Positions 1-13,300 are shown, numbered from the stretch's first letter. The stretch is DNA of 64,000 nt from Apoda limacodes (GCA_946406115.1 OX291553.1:7383001-7447000); one strand, 5' to 3'. Notes: generated by a model not told the origin, from the sequence alone. Numbers and translations: made by a program.

Positions 1-3000
1 AATTGGATACCATTGTAAATATTTGTGCGCGGGTTCAAAACTTATGCACATTTTTAGACGTAATTTCGAATTCAGCTCTATTTTTACTACAGTAGCAATA
101 AGTAACACGATACTGTACTTACTTGTAAACAAGACTTTGGCTGAATATAAGGAAAATAAGATACCTACGTTATAATCTAAATCATTAAACTATACATACG
201 CCTTTTAAATAATTATCAAAAAATATTTGTAATTGATGCTGATAAAAAACAACTGCGCCGATTTTGCTGTAGCATTTGATACATTTCACAAATAAAACCA
301 CTAAAAGGGTTCAGGATACTTCAGTAATCTCTTGGTATAAAGAGTAATCCATACTTATGTTATAAATCCAAAAACTAGTATGTTTGTTCGTCGTTCCTTC
401 ATGTCACAATGTAGCATCCAATTCAGCTGAAATTTGGCACAGGGATAACTGAAAAGACGTCGAAAGATAGGCTTTTTATACGGGAAAATTCAAAAGTTCC
501 CGGAGAAATAACTGCAACAGAATTTCACTTGGACAAACTATAATGTTGTTTTATGTTGAATTTACGTTAAGAGTCCCGCAAGTGTCGCTCTTAGGTCACA
601 ATCTTTTTCTAACGTGTATAAACAAAGTGGTTTTACTTTCTCGATATTTTAAAGAACTTGAATACCTACATAACTATGAATATTGTCACTTTGCCAAAAC
701 TCTTTTAAATACTACCTAGGTACCTATATTAATAGGTAATAAAATTTTACTGGATATTTTTCTTGATGTGCTAAGCATTATTTCAAAATAAAAAACACAC
801 AAATTTAACTTGTTCTCTAGACTACTTTCACGTTTATATTTATTTGGAGGGTTTTTACTTTTATTTACTTATTTGTACATATAAGAAGAAACGGACTGGC
901 TGACTGATTCAATGACATATCATCGCACAGCTCAAACCGCTGGTTCTAGAAACTTGAAATATTTTAGACATGGAGGTTTCTTACTTGACCTAGGGCTCCA
1001 CTAAGAGAGGATTTTGCAAAATTCATCCCCAGAAGGGTAAGTACTAGTTTGTATAAAAGTCCGTCTTTTGGTTAAATTGTATTTGGCATTCAGTTTAAAA
1101 ATTAAGATTTACGTGTTTCACCGTTTTTGAAAAACGAAAGGAGATAATATGAGAATTCCGATAATTTTGTAGGTTAAAATCATAAACAGTTAATTTTTTT
1201 TCTCTCATCATGAATTTATTTAACACACTAGTTATCATTTTAAAAAAAATCGGTTGACTTGGTTGGCTAGGCAGATAATGAAAAAACTACAATTTGTATA
1301 TGTATCTGTTACCTTAAAAACCTATACTTATACTTAAGCAACAAAACAAAGTTGTTAGGACAGCTAGTAATTTTATAAAAGTGAGGTTGCTAAATATAGA
1401 CGCCGCCGGTAAAAAAAAAAGTAGAAAAGTTTTTTCTACTAATTAATATGTATGTTTGTTTACTCGTTTGCCACCTTATGGTAATATAAAAAATGTAGGC
1501 ATATAGTATTTATTTAAAGAATCAAACCTAATTAAACCTAAAACCCTATTTTAAACATTATTCTTAGAATGTTATAATATAATAAGACTCATATACAGTG
1601 TGTCAAAAAAGAATCTAACTTTCGATAAATTTTGTGTTTTACTTAGCTTTTATTTTATCTTTATTGCTATTAATGTTATCTACAGCAGGAGATAAGATGG
1701 TTCATGAAAAAGTGTCAAATTATATTTTTTGTTTCATCCTCAATTCATTGACTTCTATTAGTTAGACTACCCTTGTTACGTTCTAGTGTGACCAATTCGC
1801 GACCTTTACGCCGTTCATTCACCGTCTATGCAAACCGAAGTTCGTCTAGATAGAGATGCGGTTATCGCAAATTTATTTTCTCGCTTTTCTGTGTATAAAG
1901 AGCCGCTGACGCACTAGCAGGGGCGGCCATTCAACTGTATAGCCGCGGGGTATGGTGACGCTAATAGCTGCGCGGGCGCTTTTAGAATTGAATACAACCG
2001 TGCTGGAATAATTCAGAGTTATTTTTTACTGCTCATAGTTGGTAATTGGCTAGAAATAAAGCTATGATCGTTTTATAGGGTTCCGTACCTCCAAATGAAA
2101 AATGAACTCTAATAAATGTCTTCATGCCTGTCCAGGGCTACAAAAACTTTTGAATTTAGAAACTTGAAATCTGTCTTATATTAAATTAGCAATTAAATTT
2201 GTACTTTTTTATTTTCTATTCCTTTTTGTAATTTGAGTATTTTTTGAAAGTGGTACTTGTTACATACTTTTACAGTGTAGCTTATATTACATTAAAAAAA
2301 TGATATAATAGTCGACTATTTGGAACCCGTACTTGACCGTTTTATTTTTTATCAACGTGACGCGTTTTCACTGAGGCGTGAAGTAATACCTATTATTATC
2401 AATTTGTTTCGTACGCAGATTTATTTTATACTTCAGTTCGTAAATACATATCAAAATTAGAACGAAATTTTTCGAGTGCTATGTCCATTATGAAACTGCT
2501 TAACTTACATATTCGTTACTGCGTAACTTTATCATTTATAATTTTTCTGCTTGCTTTTTAGTGAATAAATTAATGAGAAAATTTTCTAGTCAATTTAATA
2601 TAATTATAAAACAAAAATTCCATAATTCGATTTTATATAATCATCTACCCAATCTTCCGCTTTCTTCACTTTCACTTTATCCCTTTCCTAATCACTTTCT
2701 GCTATCTTTTCAAATCATCAGTTTTTATTTTTAATATGTGGTATTGACTTCGTTATTGGTTGTGCAACATATGTATGTAGCCTGCCCCGTTACCATTTAA
2801 GCCTTATTCTTTGATTTACTCGTAAACTAGTCCTCTTAGCTATTTGTCTTCGTAAACACACCATACACTTTTTACTGGGCTCAAGTTTTTATTTGTTAAT
2901 TGATTAACTAGAAGATTGTAGAGTAGTAAAACTGACGGGTACTTATAAGACTGAGTCTAATGTCTCAGACTTTAAACTATTACACCGATTTTTATTTGGG

Positions 3001-3160
3001 AAATTTTCGTATTATAAGATAACAAAATCAGGTTTTCTATTAATGATATTAAAAATGAGACGTGGCTTGATTTTTTTATGCTCTACATCTCAAAAATGTT
3101 TGAACGGAATAATATGAAACTTACACTCACACGAACTTTTTAGTTTCCATATTGCCACTA
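1..3160. other. AT-rich non-coding stretch
   Basis: No open frame of useful length and no recognisable protein motif. Around 355-560 there is a degraded dispersed-repeat relic (ATAAATCC followed by a GTTTGTTCGTCG-type stretch). Around 2076-2095 there is a GGGTTCCGTACC-type motif that recurs in reverse near 23510. A GC-richer patch lies at about 1840-1990. Nothing else is identifiable by eye. Confidence 0.6.
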
Positions 3161-3164
3161 TACT

Positions 3165-3460
3165 ATTATTATAAATCCAAAAGTACCTTTATCTGTCTGT
3201 CTGTCTGTTACCTATTTACGACTAAACCACTGAACCGATTTAGATAAAATTTGGTATGAAGATAGTTTAAGTCCCAGGGAAGAACATATGATAGTTTTTA
3301 TTCCGAAAAAAATCAAAAGATACCGAAGTCATAACCATAACCGTGCTTAAACGAACTATAGCTTGCTATGACAAACTTTTTTACTATAATCAAGGAGTTG
3401 CCGTAAGAATCACACGCCGATTACCAAATTTAGAGCGGGCAGAGCCGCTGGCAAAAGCGA
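3165..3460 (-). repeat. Dispersed repeat family T, minus-strand copy
   Basis: On the minus strand the copy starts with a GCTTTTGCCAGCGGCTCTGC-type head near 3460. It runs through an AAATTT/ACCGATT core and ends in (CAGA)n followed by a TATAATA-type tail near 3165. The same architecture recurs at 4757, 33179 and 53681 on the minus strand and at 29569, 35033, 59350 and 63245 on the plus strand. No coding sequence is seen. Probably the 3' part of a non-LTR element or another non-autonomous repeat; class not proven. Confidence 0.6.
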
Positions 3461-3462
3461 GT

Positions 3463-4756
3463 CATTACGCAAGTCAAATTACGTTACACAGCTAGTTGTA
3501 AGTAAATAAAAATTGAATAATTGTAAATAAATTTACACTGTAAGCAAAATTATATGACACATATTTTATTTATTTTTAAATAATGTGATTCTGAAGAATA
3601 TAAAAAGCCCAAAAAAGAAATAAAATTTGATATCATATAGTACAGACCGAATCGAGATCTTTATCTTAAAAAGAGCTAAAGCACTCAAAAATATTCCAAA
3701 CATATCGCCTTATAAGCAATTTAACATAATCAAAACTTATACAAAATTTAAACCTTAAGATGAAACCGAATTAGATTTAGGTGCATTATTCTTAAAACAA
3801 AGGTTTTAACTCCATATCACTAAATATCCATAATAATTAACATTTCAATGCTGAAAATGCGTCATTGTTACTTATTGCTATTTATCATTGTCGCAAAAAG
3901 CATATTCAAATCATGAAATACCAGTGAATTATGAAATTATTTTATAGTTTTTTGTTGATTTAGTACATTTAATTAATTCGATATTATATTATTCGATCGA
4001 TTCCTATCTTCCTACGATTAATGTATTAGACTGTACCTACATGAAAACTAATCTTACCTACATTCATACACCTATTGTAAATGTCAAACAAATAAATTAT
4101 TAGCGTCCTTCTTATTTTTCAAATTCTATTTTAATCTCCTTTTTATGACATAATTTACATAAATCTAAAATAAGTGGGTCGGAAACAGATATCGTCTCAA
4201 TTTACAAACACGATAGGTACCTACTTAGTAATTTAAAAACGAAAGGCTAGCATTTCCAAGTTACCGCATCAGGTGGTCGCCAAGTTATTTTCCCACGCTG
4301 CTATGGAGTGGAGTGGGGCATTTTTGCCACCCCTGCCTCACGCCACGTGGATGTACGCAACAAGTGATAAAAGAACGCATGCGCCTGCAGGTGTACCTCT
4401 ACCACCAAGCAAATCTAAAAACATCAACATGATTGCATACAAACTCGTACATTGCTCTTATGACATAGAACAAATGCCACTAACATTCTACAAAACAACC
4501 AATGTATTCAATACATTGAATATTTGCCAAATGATTAAGATACCGGTCGGTGTGCCTATGAATACCGAATCGCTAGCGTACTTTTCCACTACGAATTTTC
4601 TACATAGGATTTCAGGTCACCGTTTTTTTTTTCTTTCGCTCGCGTTGAGAAAAAACTATCACTGAGCTGTTTTTGCGCTTCAACTCGTTGTTGTGACATA
4701 ATTATTTTGATGAGCATTTGAAAGACGTAGTTATTAGTTATCCATACTATCCATAC
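3463..4756. other. Non-coding stretch with one doubtful ORF
   Basis: The only longer open frame (4273-4665) begins at a GTG rather than an ATG. Its translation shows no domain, repeat or signal I recognise, and I see no splice or promoter context. I do not call it a gene. The remainder is AT-rich DNA without visible structure. Confidence 0.5.
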
Positions 4757-4972
4757 CAATATTATAAATGCGAAAGTAACTCTGTCTGTCTGTTACCTCT
4801 TCACCCGCTGAACAGATTTAGATGAAATTTGGCATGGAGGTAGTTTGAGTCCCGGGAAAGAACATAGGCTACTTAAAAATGTCAAGTGTGAGTCGATTTT
4901 CTTTCTATAATTAAGAAGTTGCCGTTGAAACCCTACACTGATAACCGAATTTGGGCGGGTGGACCGCGCATT
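4757..4972 (-). repeat. Dispersed repeat family T, minus-strand copy
   Basis: Reading plus strand it begins AATATTATAAATGCGAAAG, followed by (CTGT)n, a CGCTGAACAGATTTAGATG core and GTCCCGGGAAAGAACATAGG. It ends at a GGGCGGGTGGACCGCG head. It is close to the copies at 33179 and 53681. The short minus-strand open frame across it is incidental. Confidence 0.65.
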
Positions 4973-6600
4973 CATAAAATGCCTGTTTTTGTTAAATTCG
5001 TACATTTAGTTTATTTGATAACTCTGGTTTTTGTTTAATCCCATTCAATGGAATATTCTGAATGAATAGTAATGCTTTTGAAAATATTGTGAAAATTACG
5101 ATACTATGATAATACGTTTTGAGTTGCGAACGTATCAATTGATATGGTCACGAGACAAATCGGTCCATCCATTGGTATCTTGTCTTGGGCTTGAGATATC
5201 GAGGAGCCAAAAAAAACTAACCTACGTAAATACACACACACAGACACGTAAAATGATGGCACACGATTCTACAGATCTCAAAACGTAAGGAAAACGCAAA
5301 TTTATCGGTTTTGACGGACCTATTTTAATAACTTTTCTCAAAAGAAGTTACAAAAACCCAAATCCGTTGAAAATATCAACTGAAAAGTAAAAAAGTGAAT
5401 ATACAATTAATACTCACTAGTTGTATATTCGAATTATAATATAAAATAAGTATAATAATAGGTTCTATGGCTTTTTTTTCTCAGACGAAAAAAATCTAAT
5501 GACACCTCATGTTTTAAAATTCATCAAACCGTATATCACTACAGAATTTGCAAAATAAATAGACACACGTACAGACATACACTAGAAAAACATTATCCTG
5601 GTTCGGCAGCCCAGTAAAAAGGACATTTGTGTCTAATCTGATTACTGGATATGACACTAATACGATTTTTTTTAAAATCCACTCTGTCAGGATTCTTATC
5701 AAGATATGGAGAATTATATATTATATATTATTACCTACTTATTTATAAATGTTATAACGTACGCAGAACGACGTTCCAATTCTGTCGTTCAATCGGGTAA
5801 AGATATTGTCCACAGTCCATGAAGCGTATCACAAAATAATATTGTTGCGTCATAAATCGAAACATTAGTCATATTTTTTCTGCAAGCAGGATTCTAGCTC
5901 TTGCATTTTTTGTTTCTTTACTGATGGTGTCTTGCACTTATTTCTCTAAAAAAACGATCTTAAACTACAATCTACAATAGAAAAACATACTCATGTAACA
6001 GTTTCAGGTTTCATAATGCGTATGATGGTATTTATTGTATTTCTTTCTAATTGACCAATGTTTAACAATGTTTGCTTAATTTATTGATGTTTTGCACACT
6101 CGCTTTCATTAAACTGAATATTTTAGAACGGCTTCAGAATAAATAATTTAGTAAATTAATTGCGACTTAAGCAGGTATGTTCAACCCTCCACCTCTAATA
6201 CGCAATATTTTTTTAGTAAGACTTGTTAGAGATGCACCGACAATTCGCCGACTATATGAAACTTTTTTTAAGCCTTACGTGGTACGATTGGGGGGTACCA
6301 CGGATAACAAACGTATTCAAAGTGTAGTTGACAATCTTTAGTATTTATTATAAGGAAGAACCTCTTTGAAACAAAAATAGGATTTAATTAAACACAATTT
6401 AGTTTTAGCTTATCTTTATTTACATTATAAATAACAATATTTTTTTAATTTTTGATTACAAGCATTTATTATTAGTTATTAACAAAATCTAACTTTATAA
6501 CAACAGTTTGCCCTTAGTACCTCGGCGACCGAGCTATGTTCCGCATTTTATTATTGAAAAAATCGTGCATTTTTTAAAATAGCGTTTTTTTAAAAATGAA
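4973..6600. other. Non-coding stretch
   Basis: AT-rich, with only short incidental open frames (5106-5288, 5514-5702) lacking recognisable motifs. A CACACACAGACACG simple stretch lies near 5232. The text around 6505-6550 (CGGCGACCGAGC) has the flavour of a repeat relic. No gene visible. Confidence 0.5.
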
Positions 6601-6607
6601 ATTATAT

Positions 6608-6925
6608 AGCTACAACTCCTAGTGACTTATAAAGTCCTAGTACATCAATCTTATAAACACACAAAATCTTCATTGAAGTAAGAAATACAATATAAATAAA
6701 TATATATACATAGAAATAATCTCTCTTCGTTTATGACTCCCTGAAGGATAGAGTCTTAAAAGAAAATATATTATACATGCCATATCCATGGCTATTATTA
6801 TATCATCAATATAAATAAATACTTTCATATCAAAGATGCAGTCAAAAGATTAACCTCGAGCCAGGACTTGAACCTGCGACCTGTTGCGGACAGAGCTAGT
6901 GGACTGTAGGTTTATAGAAATGTGG
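6608..6925. repeat. tRNA-like composite repeat (family X), rearranged copy
   Basis: The left arm (about 6608-6785) matches 36067-36250. It is followed by an inverted Y segment (about 6790-6850) and then, on the minus strand, a tRNA-like segment (about 6850-6910) with a B-box-like GGTTCAAGTCC. At 36 kb the order is arm, tRNA-like, Y, all on the plus strand. At 60.2 kb the same order appears as a reverse complement. Here the tRNA-like plus Y block is inverted relative to the arm. No A box as good as the 36-kb copy is seen. It is not a functional tRNA. Confidence 0.6.
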
Positions 6926-6944
6926 GCTCTGAAAAAGCCCACTG
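6922..6944 (+). repeat. Short GC-stem hairpin
   Basis: GTGGGCT and AGCCCAC form a perfect 7-bp stem around a short CTGAAAA-like loop, conspicuous in this AT-rich setting. It sits just outside the tRNA-like composite. No U-run or gene places it as a terminator or RNA element. Confidence 0.45.
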
Positions 6945-7149
6945 TAAAATTGAAAAAATGAAACAAATTGGATTCTGCTTGCAACAGCTTATAATTGCCT
7001 TAAACGCAATTAACACTTATATGGACAACTCATTTAACATTTTTCAAAATTATAATTTACAAACACTTATCTATAAATTACAAACACTTTCTTTAAAATC
7101 GTGATTTTAATTTACGCTTCACTGATTTTACTTAACTTCTACGAATTTT

Positions 7150-7246
7150 CTTGATTTATAAAAATGTTACTTCTTTCTTGAAGTAATCTTGAGTTATAAA
7201 AATGTTGGTTCTTTCTTGACATATATATATAACTTGTTCTTTCTTC
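7150..7246 (+). repeat. Imperfect tandem repeat, about 38 bp, 2.5 copies
   Basis: A unit beginning CTTGATTTATAAAAATGTT at 7150 is repeated at 7188 with a few changes. A shortened third copy begins near 7215; all share TTCTTTCTTG. It lies directly upstream of the promoter-like block at 7366-7563. Confidence 0.55.
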
Positions 7247-7300
7247 AGTTGGTTTCTTCACTTATTTTCCTGGAACTGTTGAACTTTCACTGCATACTGT

Positions 7301-7822
7301 ATGAAAATTGCGTCTCCTTTTATACTTTTTTGTCTAAGAGGAAATGTTCAAATCATTTATTTTAGACCAATCAGAGAACGTTGTTTTTATTTTGGAAACC
7401 CAATAACCAGTTCAAACCGGTATTTTCCAGATTTTTACCTCGAACTTTCTAATTTAATATTGGGCCGAGCCAGTAATTTAATATTTTTCAATGGTGTTTT
7501 TGTTCCGAGCCATTCTCCCACTTTCGTCTGTGCTCTGATTGGCTGCTCAATTTCATATAAATACGAGGCTTCAAAATCTGTTTTCGAACTTTTAGTACAA
7601 ATTTTGACTTTTTACATTTTTTATTTTACTACTACGTCTGTTGTGTTTTGCATAGTATATAAAATCAATTGGCATACATTTATGTCTAGAAATGAACATG
7701 TGAGAACCAAAAAACACATGTGGTTCACTTTACAGTATTGTAAAAAAATCGAAAAGTCACGTTCTGACAGTAGCTCCACAGAAGCCGTGACATTTTCAGG
7801 AACTAGCAACTTTGAGTTTTGA
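7301..7822 (+). CDS. Unrecognised ORF, 173 codons, doubtful
   Basis: This ATG-initiated open frame is the longest without a repeat or transposon explanation. The first half is hydrophobic and aromatic, reading like translated AT-rich DNA. The last roughly 45 residues (from the ATG at 7682) are more polar, with a basic stretch followed by a Ser/Thr-rich tail, and end at TGA 7820-7822. A TATA-like box at 7556-7563 lies inside the frame, so if anything is made here it would more plausibly be a short protein from 7682 than the full ORF. I recognise no domain. It may equally be chance. No neighbouring gene supports a role. Confidence 0.15.
   Translation: MKIASPFILFCLRGNVQIIYFRPIRERCFYFGNPITSSNRYFPDFYLELSNLILGRASNLIFFNGVFVPSHSPTFVCALIGCSISYKYEASKSVFELLVQILTFYIFYFTTTSVVFCIVYKINWHTFMSRNEHVRTKKHMWFTLQYCKKIEKSRSDSSSTEAVTFSGTSNFEF
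7366..7563 (+). promoter_or_regulatory. Promoter-like block: paired CCAAT motifs and TATA box
   Basis: CCAATCAGAG occurs at about 7368 and, in reverse orientation (CTCTGATTGG), at about 7533-7542. The second lies 15-20 bp upstream of TATAAATA (7556-7563). A GAGGCTTCAAAATCTG stretch follows at the distance expected of an initiator. The geometry resembles a Pol II core promoter, perhaps of a mobile element. Its activity is inference only. Confidence 0.35.
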
Positions 7823-9875
7823 TAAAACTAGTTGCGTAGTTTTTTGAAAGTTCATTTTTTGCGCGTATGTCGACGGTGCAACGTTACTGTTGCTGTCCGT
7901 CCGTAACACGACCCTTACACTCTTTGTAAGTGCTCCATAGAGCCATTTTCGAGATAACGAATTGCTTGATTAAATTTATTATTTATTATTCAGATATGCA
8001 TGTCAGAAATAACGTGTCAAAATTAATAATTTATATTTTACTAAGATTAACTAGAAATTGAGTACATGCGAAAAAAAAAATGGTGATAACAAGTAATTAT
8101 GTTATTTAGAATGATATGCATTGGTGACTAATTGGCCGACTACCTTGTCTATGTAAACATAGCCGGCCCATCACTAGTGTTTATCAACAAAAACACGTAG
8201 ATGATCAAAATAAGACGAAAATCAGCTTACGAATCCTTTTAAGTGATATTTATCGGAACCCAATAATTTTTCCAACAGCGCGTTATTTGAGTTCATGAGG
8301 TACCCACGTGCCGACTGATTCAGTATGCTACATTTTAAATCGAATGATATAAAAAGTTTAAGTGCTAAATACTTTAGGATTCAAATTGTTTTATACATAT
8401 TAAATACTAGCTTTTGCCAGCGGCTCCACGCGCCTTAAATCTTAAGTAACATCAGTAACATGAGTGAGATCTCCCTGATACAGTTCTTAAAACCACTTGC
8501 GTTACAATATTTTTATAAAATCACAAATGATTCTGACACAAAAGCGTTTATCCGAAAAAATTGGGTTTGAATAAATAATTAAATAAACAAATGTTTAATT
8601 CAGACCTTGATCCATATTTGTTAGTTTCAGAAACACTTTCAACTATGTTAGTTGTACAAATAAAAATAAAATAAAATGATTTGAATATTAAAAACTTAAT
8701 CCTTATTTTTAATATCCTAAATAACTTATTAGATACCAATCGTAAATAGCGCGAAATTATTATAAATAAAATCACGTTGGTTATGCCTCGCGGTGGTAAT
8801 TTTTAACACTGCCAGAACAAAATTCACGTCCACTTGAAGACGCTGTTAGCTCGATCTGTACCAGGGGGCGGTAACTTTCATAGAAGCACATGCAAACAGC
8901 TGGACTGGTATTGCAAAAAAAGGGCTAATGTTATATATCGAAAGGCGAAAGATTGTTGTGGTATTACCAAGCAAAAAATTAAATTGTATTCAATAATTTA
9001 TCAAAAATAAATCGAAACTAAAGGCTTTTCTAAATTTTGTATTAGAAGTATATGTTTCTTATATTGTTTGAGCCTTATTAAGTATAAATTAAAATAAAAT
9101 CTAACTGTTTTGATCATCGATTTAAACTGATATTGTTTTTTACCTCTGGCAATAATCAAAAACAATATAAACATTGTAGAAAAGTAAACAAAACAAATAT
9201 GTACCGTTTTATCTTGTTTTCTAAAATTTTGTGATAAAATTGTTTAAAATATGTGATTATGTTTTCTATGGAACATATTTACAGTTTTCAGTAAACATTT
9301 CTCTTTGCAATTGTGAGATATTAACTTACGTAGTCCATAATGAGAATACTGAATGATATTCTAAAGAACGTGACTTATATTGTAAAATTGTATGTTCTAT
9401 TGTTGTAAGATAATGATAATGTAATAAGTATCTAACAGGTTCTTAATGAAACAGAAATATTAAAAATGTGTTGTAATCTGAAGTTTTATTTTCTTTTTCG
9501 TCTAAAGTTGAATTTATAACAATTAGATCGCTCAAATTTTGTCATAAATAAGAACTAAATATAATTTTATGATGCCGTTGTTTTTTTATAAAAAAAATAT
9601 TTTCCATAACCTTCGAAGTTCCGTGAATTACACTTTGTATATTGATTATTTAAAAAAAAAAAAATATAAAATAAATATTGGTCCTACAGTTCCGGTAGTC
9701 GAGACTTTTATTTTAGGAAATTTCGCCTTTTTTCGAATCTTTTTTTTGGATTCCAAAAATCATATTAGTTCTCGAGATATTTGCAAATAACCAAACACTC
9801 CTTTTTTCAGTAAATATTTTATAACTATTGCATTTTCTCAAGCGGATATTATTTTTTTCCAAATTTATCTAGACG
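7823..9875. other. Non-coding stretch
   Basis: AT-rich. A truncated head of dispersed family T (ACTAGCTTTTGCCAGCGGCT) lies at about 8407-8445 on the plus strand and decays into unique sequence. Open frames at 8548-8775 and 9569-9790 are low-complexity, AT-driven and without motifs. Confidence 0.5.
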
Positions 9876-9919
9876 CGATTCCGAATCAAATATTTTTCCG
9901 AGACTGCTGAAAAAGATGA

Positions 9920-10066
9920 ACAAAATAGTACATTGTTCACCAAGGGGTGAAAGTGACTGATTACCGACGAGGGTGTAGTTTGAGGCCCGAAGCGCAGCTG
10001 AGGGCCTTAAAACACACGAGGTGGGAATCGCCTTTCATCCCGAGTGATACATAGTGCTTTACACTA
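9920..10066. repeat. Short imperfect palindromic repeat
   Basis: The left arm (about 9925-9970, with CACCAAGGGGTGAAAG) is the imperfect reverse complement of the right arm (about 10012-10062, with CTTTCATCCCGAGTGATAC). A GC-rich centre contains GAGGCCCGAAGCGCAGCTGAG. No ORF. The layout suggests a foldback MITE. Confidence 0.45.
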
Positions 10067-10140
10067 CAAATGCGAGGATAATAAATTATAATTAATTAAA
10101 GTTTTAATTTACTTAACAAATATTAATTCACTTATATAAA

Positions 10141-10320
10141 CATAGATGGCGCTGTACCGAATAATTACAAGCTATGGTTATGTATTCTGTTGTTTATAAA
10201 TAGTGAGTTATTTTTTTCAAAGTGAAATTGGTTCACTTTTATAATCACAGATGGCACTGTACCAAATAAAAAGAAGCTATTTAATTGTTTCGTCAGCTTT
10301 TAAATAGAAAGTGCTTTTTT
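10141..10320 (+). repeat. Diverged direct duplication, about 107-bp offset
   Basis: CATAGATGGCGCTGTACCGA near 10141 is repeated as CACAGATGGCACTGTACCAA near 10248. Partial similarity continues into the following AAGCTAT and TTTATAAATAG/TTTAAATAGA text. Two copies only. Confidence 0.4.
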
Positions 10321-13300
10321 ATTAATTCTTTCTTCCCTCTAAACGGGCAAGAAAGTATTGATCTCTGCAAACACGTACTTTCAACCCTATTTTAGACTAT
10401 GCATGAAGGTTCTTTCAGAGCATGAGTAGTGTTAAAGCACTTGTTGACTAGTCTATTTCTCGATACAAGAAATTCCTGCACCTTTGCAAAAATATTGAAA
10501 ACTAATAGCTTATCAGAATCGCATGAAATCAAAAACGGCAAGCTCATTATATTTTTGTTCGTTTTTTTGAAATCAAAATGTAAAATAAAATTTAGGGAAC
10601 TTTTGAGATTATAGCAAAATTCATTTTGTATGAAAACAATCTGCGGCGTTTACACTTAATACTTCCTTATGTCATTCTTTCCTATCGTAGTGTTTATATC
10701 TTATCGTCTCGGACGAAAATAGGTGACTGTTATCGTTTTCTTATAGTTAACTGTCATTTATTATAATAAATTGTGTGGTAGCACCCAACTCCTGACGAAG
10801 TGAGATAAATAAAATCGACACATCATTACCACCTTTTTTTCATCGATAATCGTTTTTGTTAGTTATAAAAATCTGTGAGATGTCGACAAAACTGGTCAAA
10901 ATGGAATTTTAGTTTATAGAAATAGAAGTTTTGATTCTACGTGCCTACATAAAGTGGATTGTCCTGCAGACGTAAAGCTCAGACGCTATGACTAAGGTGG
11001 TGTAAGGACACTGTTTCCGTACAGTTCTAAAAAAATGTTTCATAAATAATAATTGTTTTCATAGATTAATTGACACACAATTAAAAACCGTTTGTGTTTG
11101 AAAATTGAAATAAATAAAAAGGAAAAAAAGGAAAATTTACGTAACCGATGAATATTCGTGTCAATTTTGTGGGTATACGAAATAAATATTATTTTAAATA
11201 TAAGGAAAATTAAAGCATCGTCTATTTCAATTATAATAATTAATCTGCCTTAAGGTTTCATAAACGTGCCAAAGAAAACATATAGGATCATGATTTGTCG
11301 ATTGATGAGAAATAGTTTGTAGCAGAGTTTTACGGTAAAACAAACCTTGACTTTGGTTTTAAATTGATTTTAATTAGATCGGTAGCAAAATAAATAAATG
11401 GAATATAACTGAATTCAAAGTGACTTTAATTATATGGGTCGTTATGCGTAGGTATGTATCATCATCATGTGTTAGTGTCGTTATTCCTATTTGTGATTCT
11501 GCATATGTGTCATTTTGCGTAGGTATATTTGCGGACGGGACTTTTCGCCGCCTAAAGGTGGCTAAAATATATCAATATGCGTCTAATTTATCGGTGTGGT
11601 CTTATTAGTATTATTTCAAGTTGTGTTATTTTAAATTGTTATATTATTAAACTTAATTCAATTTGTTTATTTCAGCCTACATGGACCATTATTATGTTAC
11701 TAGTAAAAACAATACAGAAATAAAAACAAAACAGTTATGCTTAAGTAAAAAAAATAATAGATAATTAACATATCTACTACTCTAAGGGTACTAATCGCAG
11801 TGAATAACTGTAATGAGTACTGAAATGACTTACGTCATGCAACAATAATACATTACTGCCGCGGCCTGCAAGTGCAGCATAACCAAACGATTATATTAAT
11901 GGCGCATTATTTTTGTTGTGTCGGTCGAAAATTAAAATAAAATTTAATGAGCTTTTGATCTTTTTAGTTATCAATTTTCGGATTTAAAAAAGTTTGTTTC
12001 ATTTTCATATTACATATTCGACCGCTCGACCGAGTGGCCGGCTAAAACATTTCTGGCCGCTCTCTGATACCGACTGCAAGTACGATTAATTCAAAAAAGC
12101 GTGTGCAAGATATGGTCGCATATCGTAGAAAGTTTGAGAAAAGTTCCTTATCAAGAATTCTGTAACATTTTGTGTCAATAAGATCATTTTGCCTTAACTT
12201 GCAGTAAATAATGACGACTTAAAACTGAGTGGCAACACACTCTGATTGAATTTGAGAGATTGATTGATTTTACGCAGCTACCAGAATCCTTCGGAATTAT
12301 TGTTTTTAACAATCGGTATTATTTCGACAAGATTTTCATCTTGTTTGTTAATTTTCAGACCAATCTGTTGGATTAAAATACACTATTATATACACTTTAT
12401 ACACTATTTAGCCCTGCTAGTGATGTAGTTAGGTATTTATAACTAAAGATAAGAAAACATTTTTGAGGGTTATTTGAAAAAGTCTATATCTACATACTAA
12501 TTTTATTTGATTAGAGTTATTAAAAGAAATCGTAAAAATCCACAATATATAGGACACACGATTCTCTATCTCAACTTAAAAACCATTATTTTTAAGTGAC
12601 CGTTATTAATTAAAATAAGGGTTACTTGGGTTTCTTTGTAAAAACCCTACGGTCTCTATTCGTAGGTCATATTTATCTATAAGCAGTTTGTAAGTAAAAG
12701 AACTTTCCAGTAAACGTATTTAACAATTCCCTCGCGACATTCATACGCAATCTCAGTTTGCAATAAGTACTGTCTACGTGAATCATTAATTAACCCGTTT
12801 CCACGATCTACCCGACACCGCTACGAAATACAATCTACAACCAACTATGCGAGGTAATAAACAGAACTATAATAGTAACATTCTCACATCCTGTTACCTT
12901 TTTCACTGTAACAGAAGTTATTCCACGTGTATCAACTAACAAACTTAGATTTTCGGACGGTAAAAATGAAAACCAGAACCATGACCGTTTAGTTTGCAAG
13001 TTTATGCAGATTGTAGTGCTATTCTGGTATGAATTAGTAAGTTTGTGGAAATGTTCCTACGTAGGATGAGCTTGATTGAACATTGACACCTAGCGGCGTA
13101 AATTATCTACAACAATGAGTACTTTGCCAGATACTTAAAGTCCAAATGTACTCGTGAAAGTCATAAAAAAATGTGACTATGTATATGAAATTAATTTAAA
13201 CTGGGGTTTTCCCTAATATAAAACTGTTTAGATGTAAAATATGAACTTAAGAAAGAAAAATTTCATAAACATAGTATAATTACATTATTACATTAATAGA

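Noticed and set aside
4273..4665. 130-codon plus-strand ORF
   Set aside because: It starts at GTG, not usable here as an ordinary eukaryotic start. No domain, composition or context suggests a gene.
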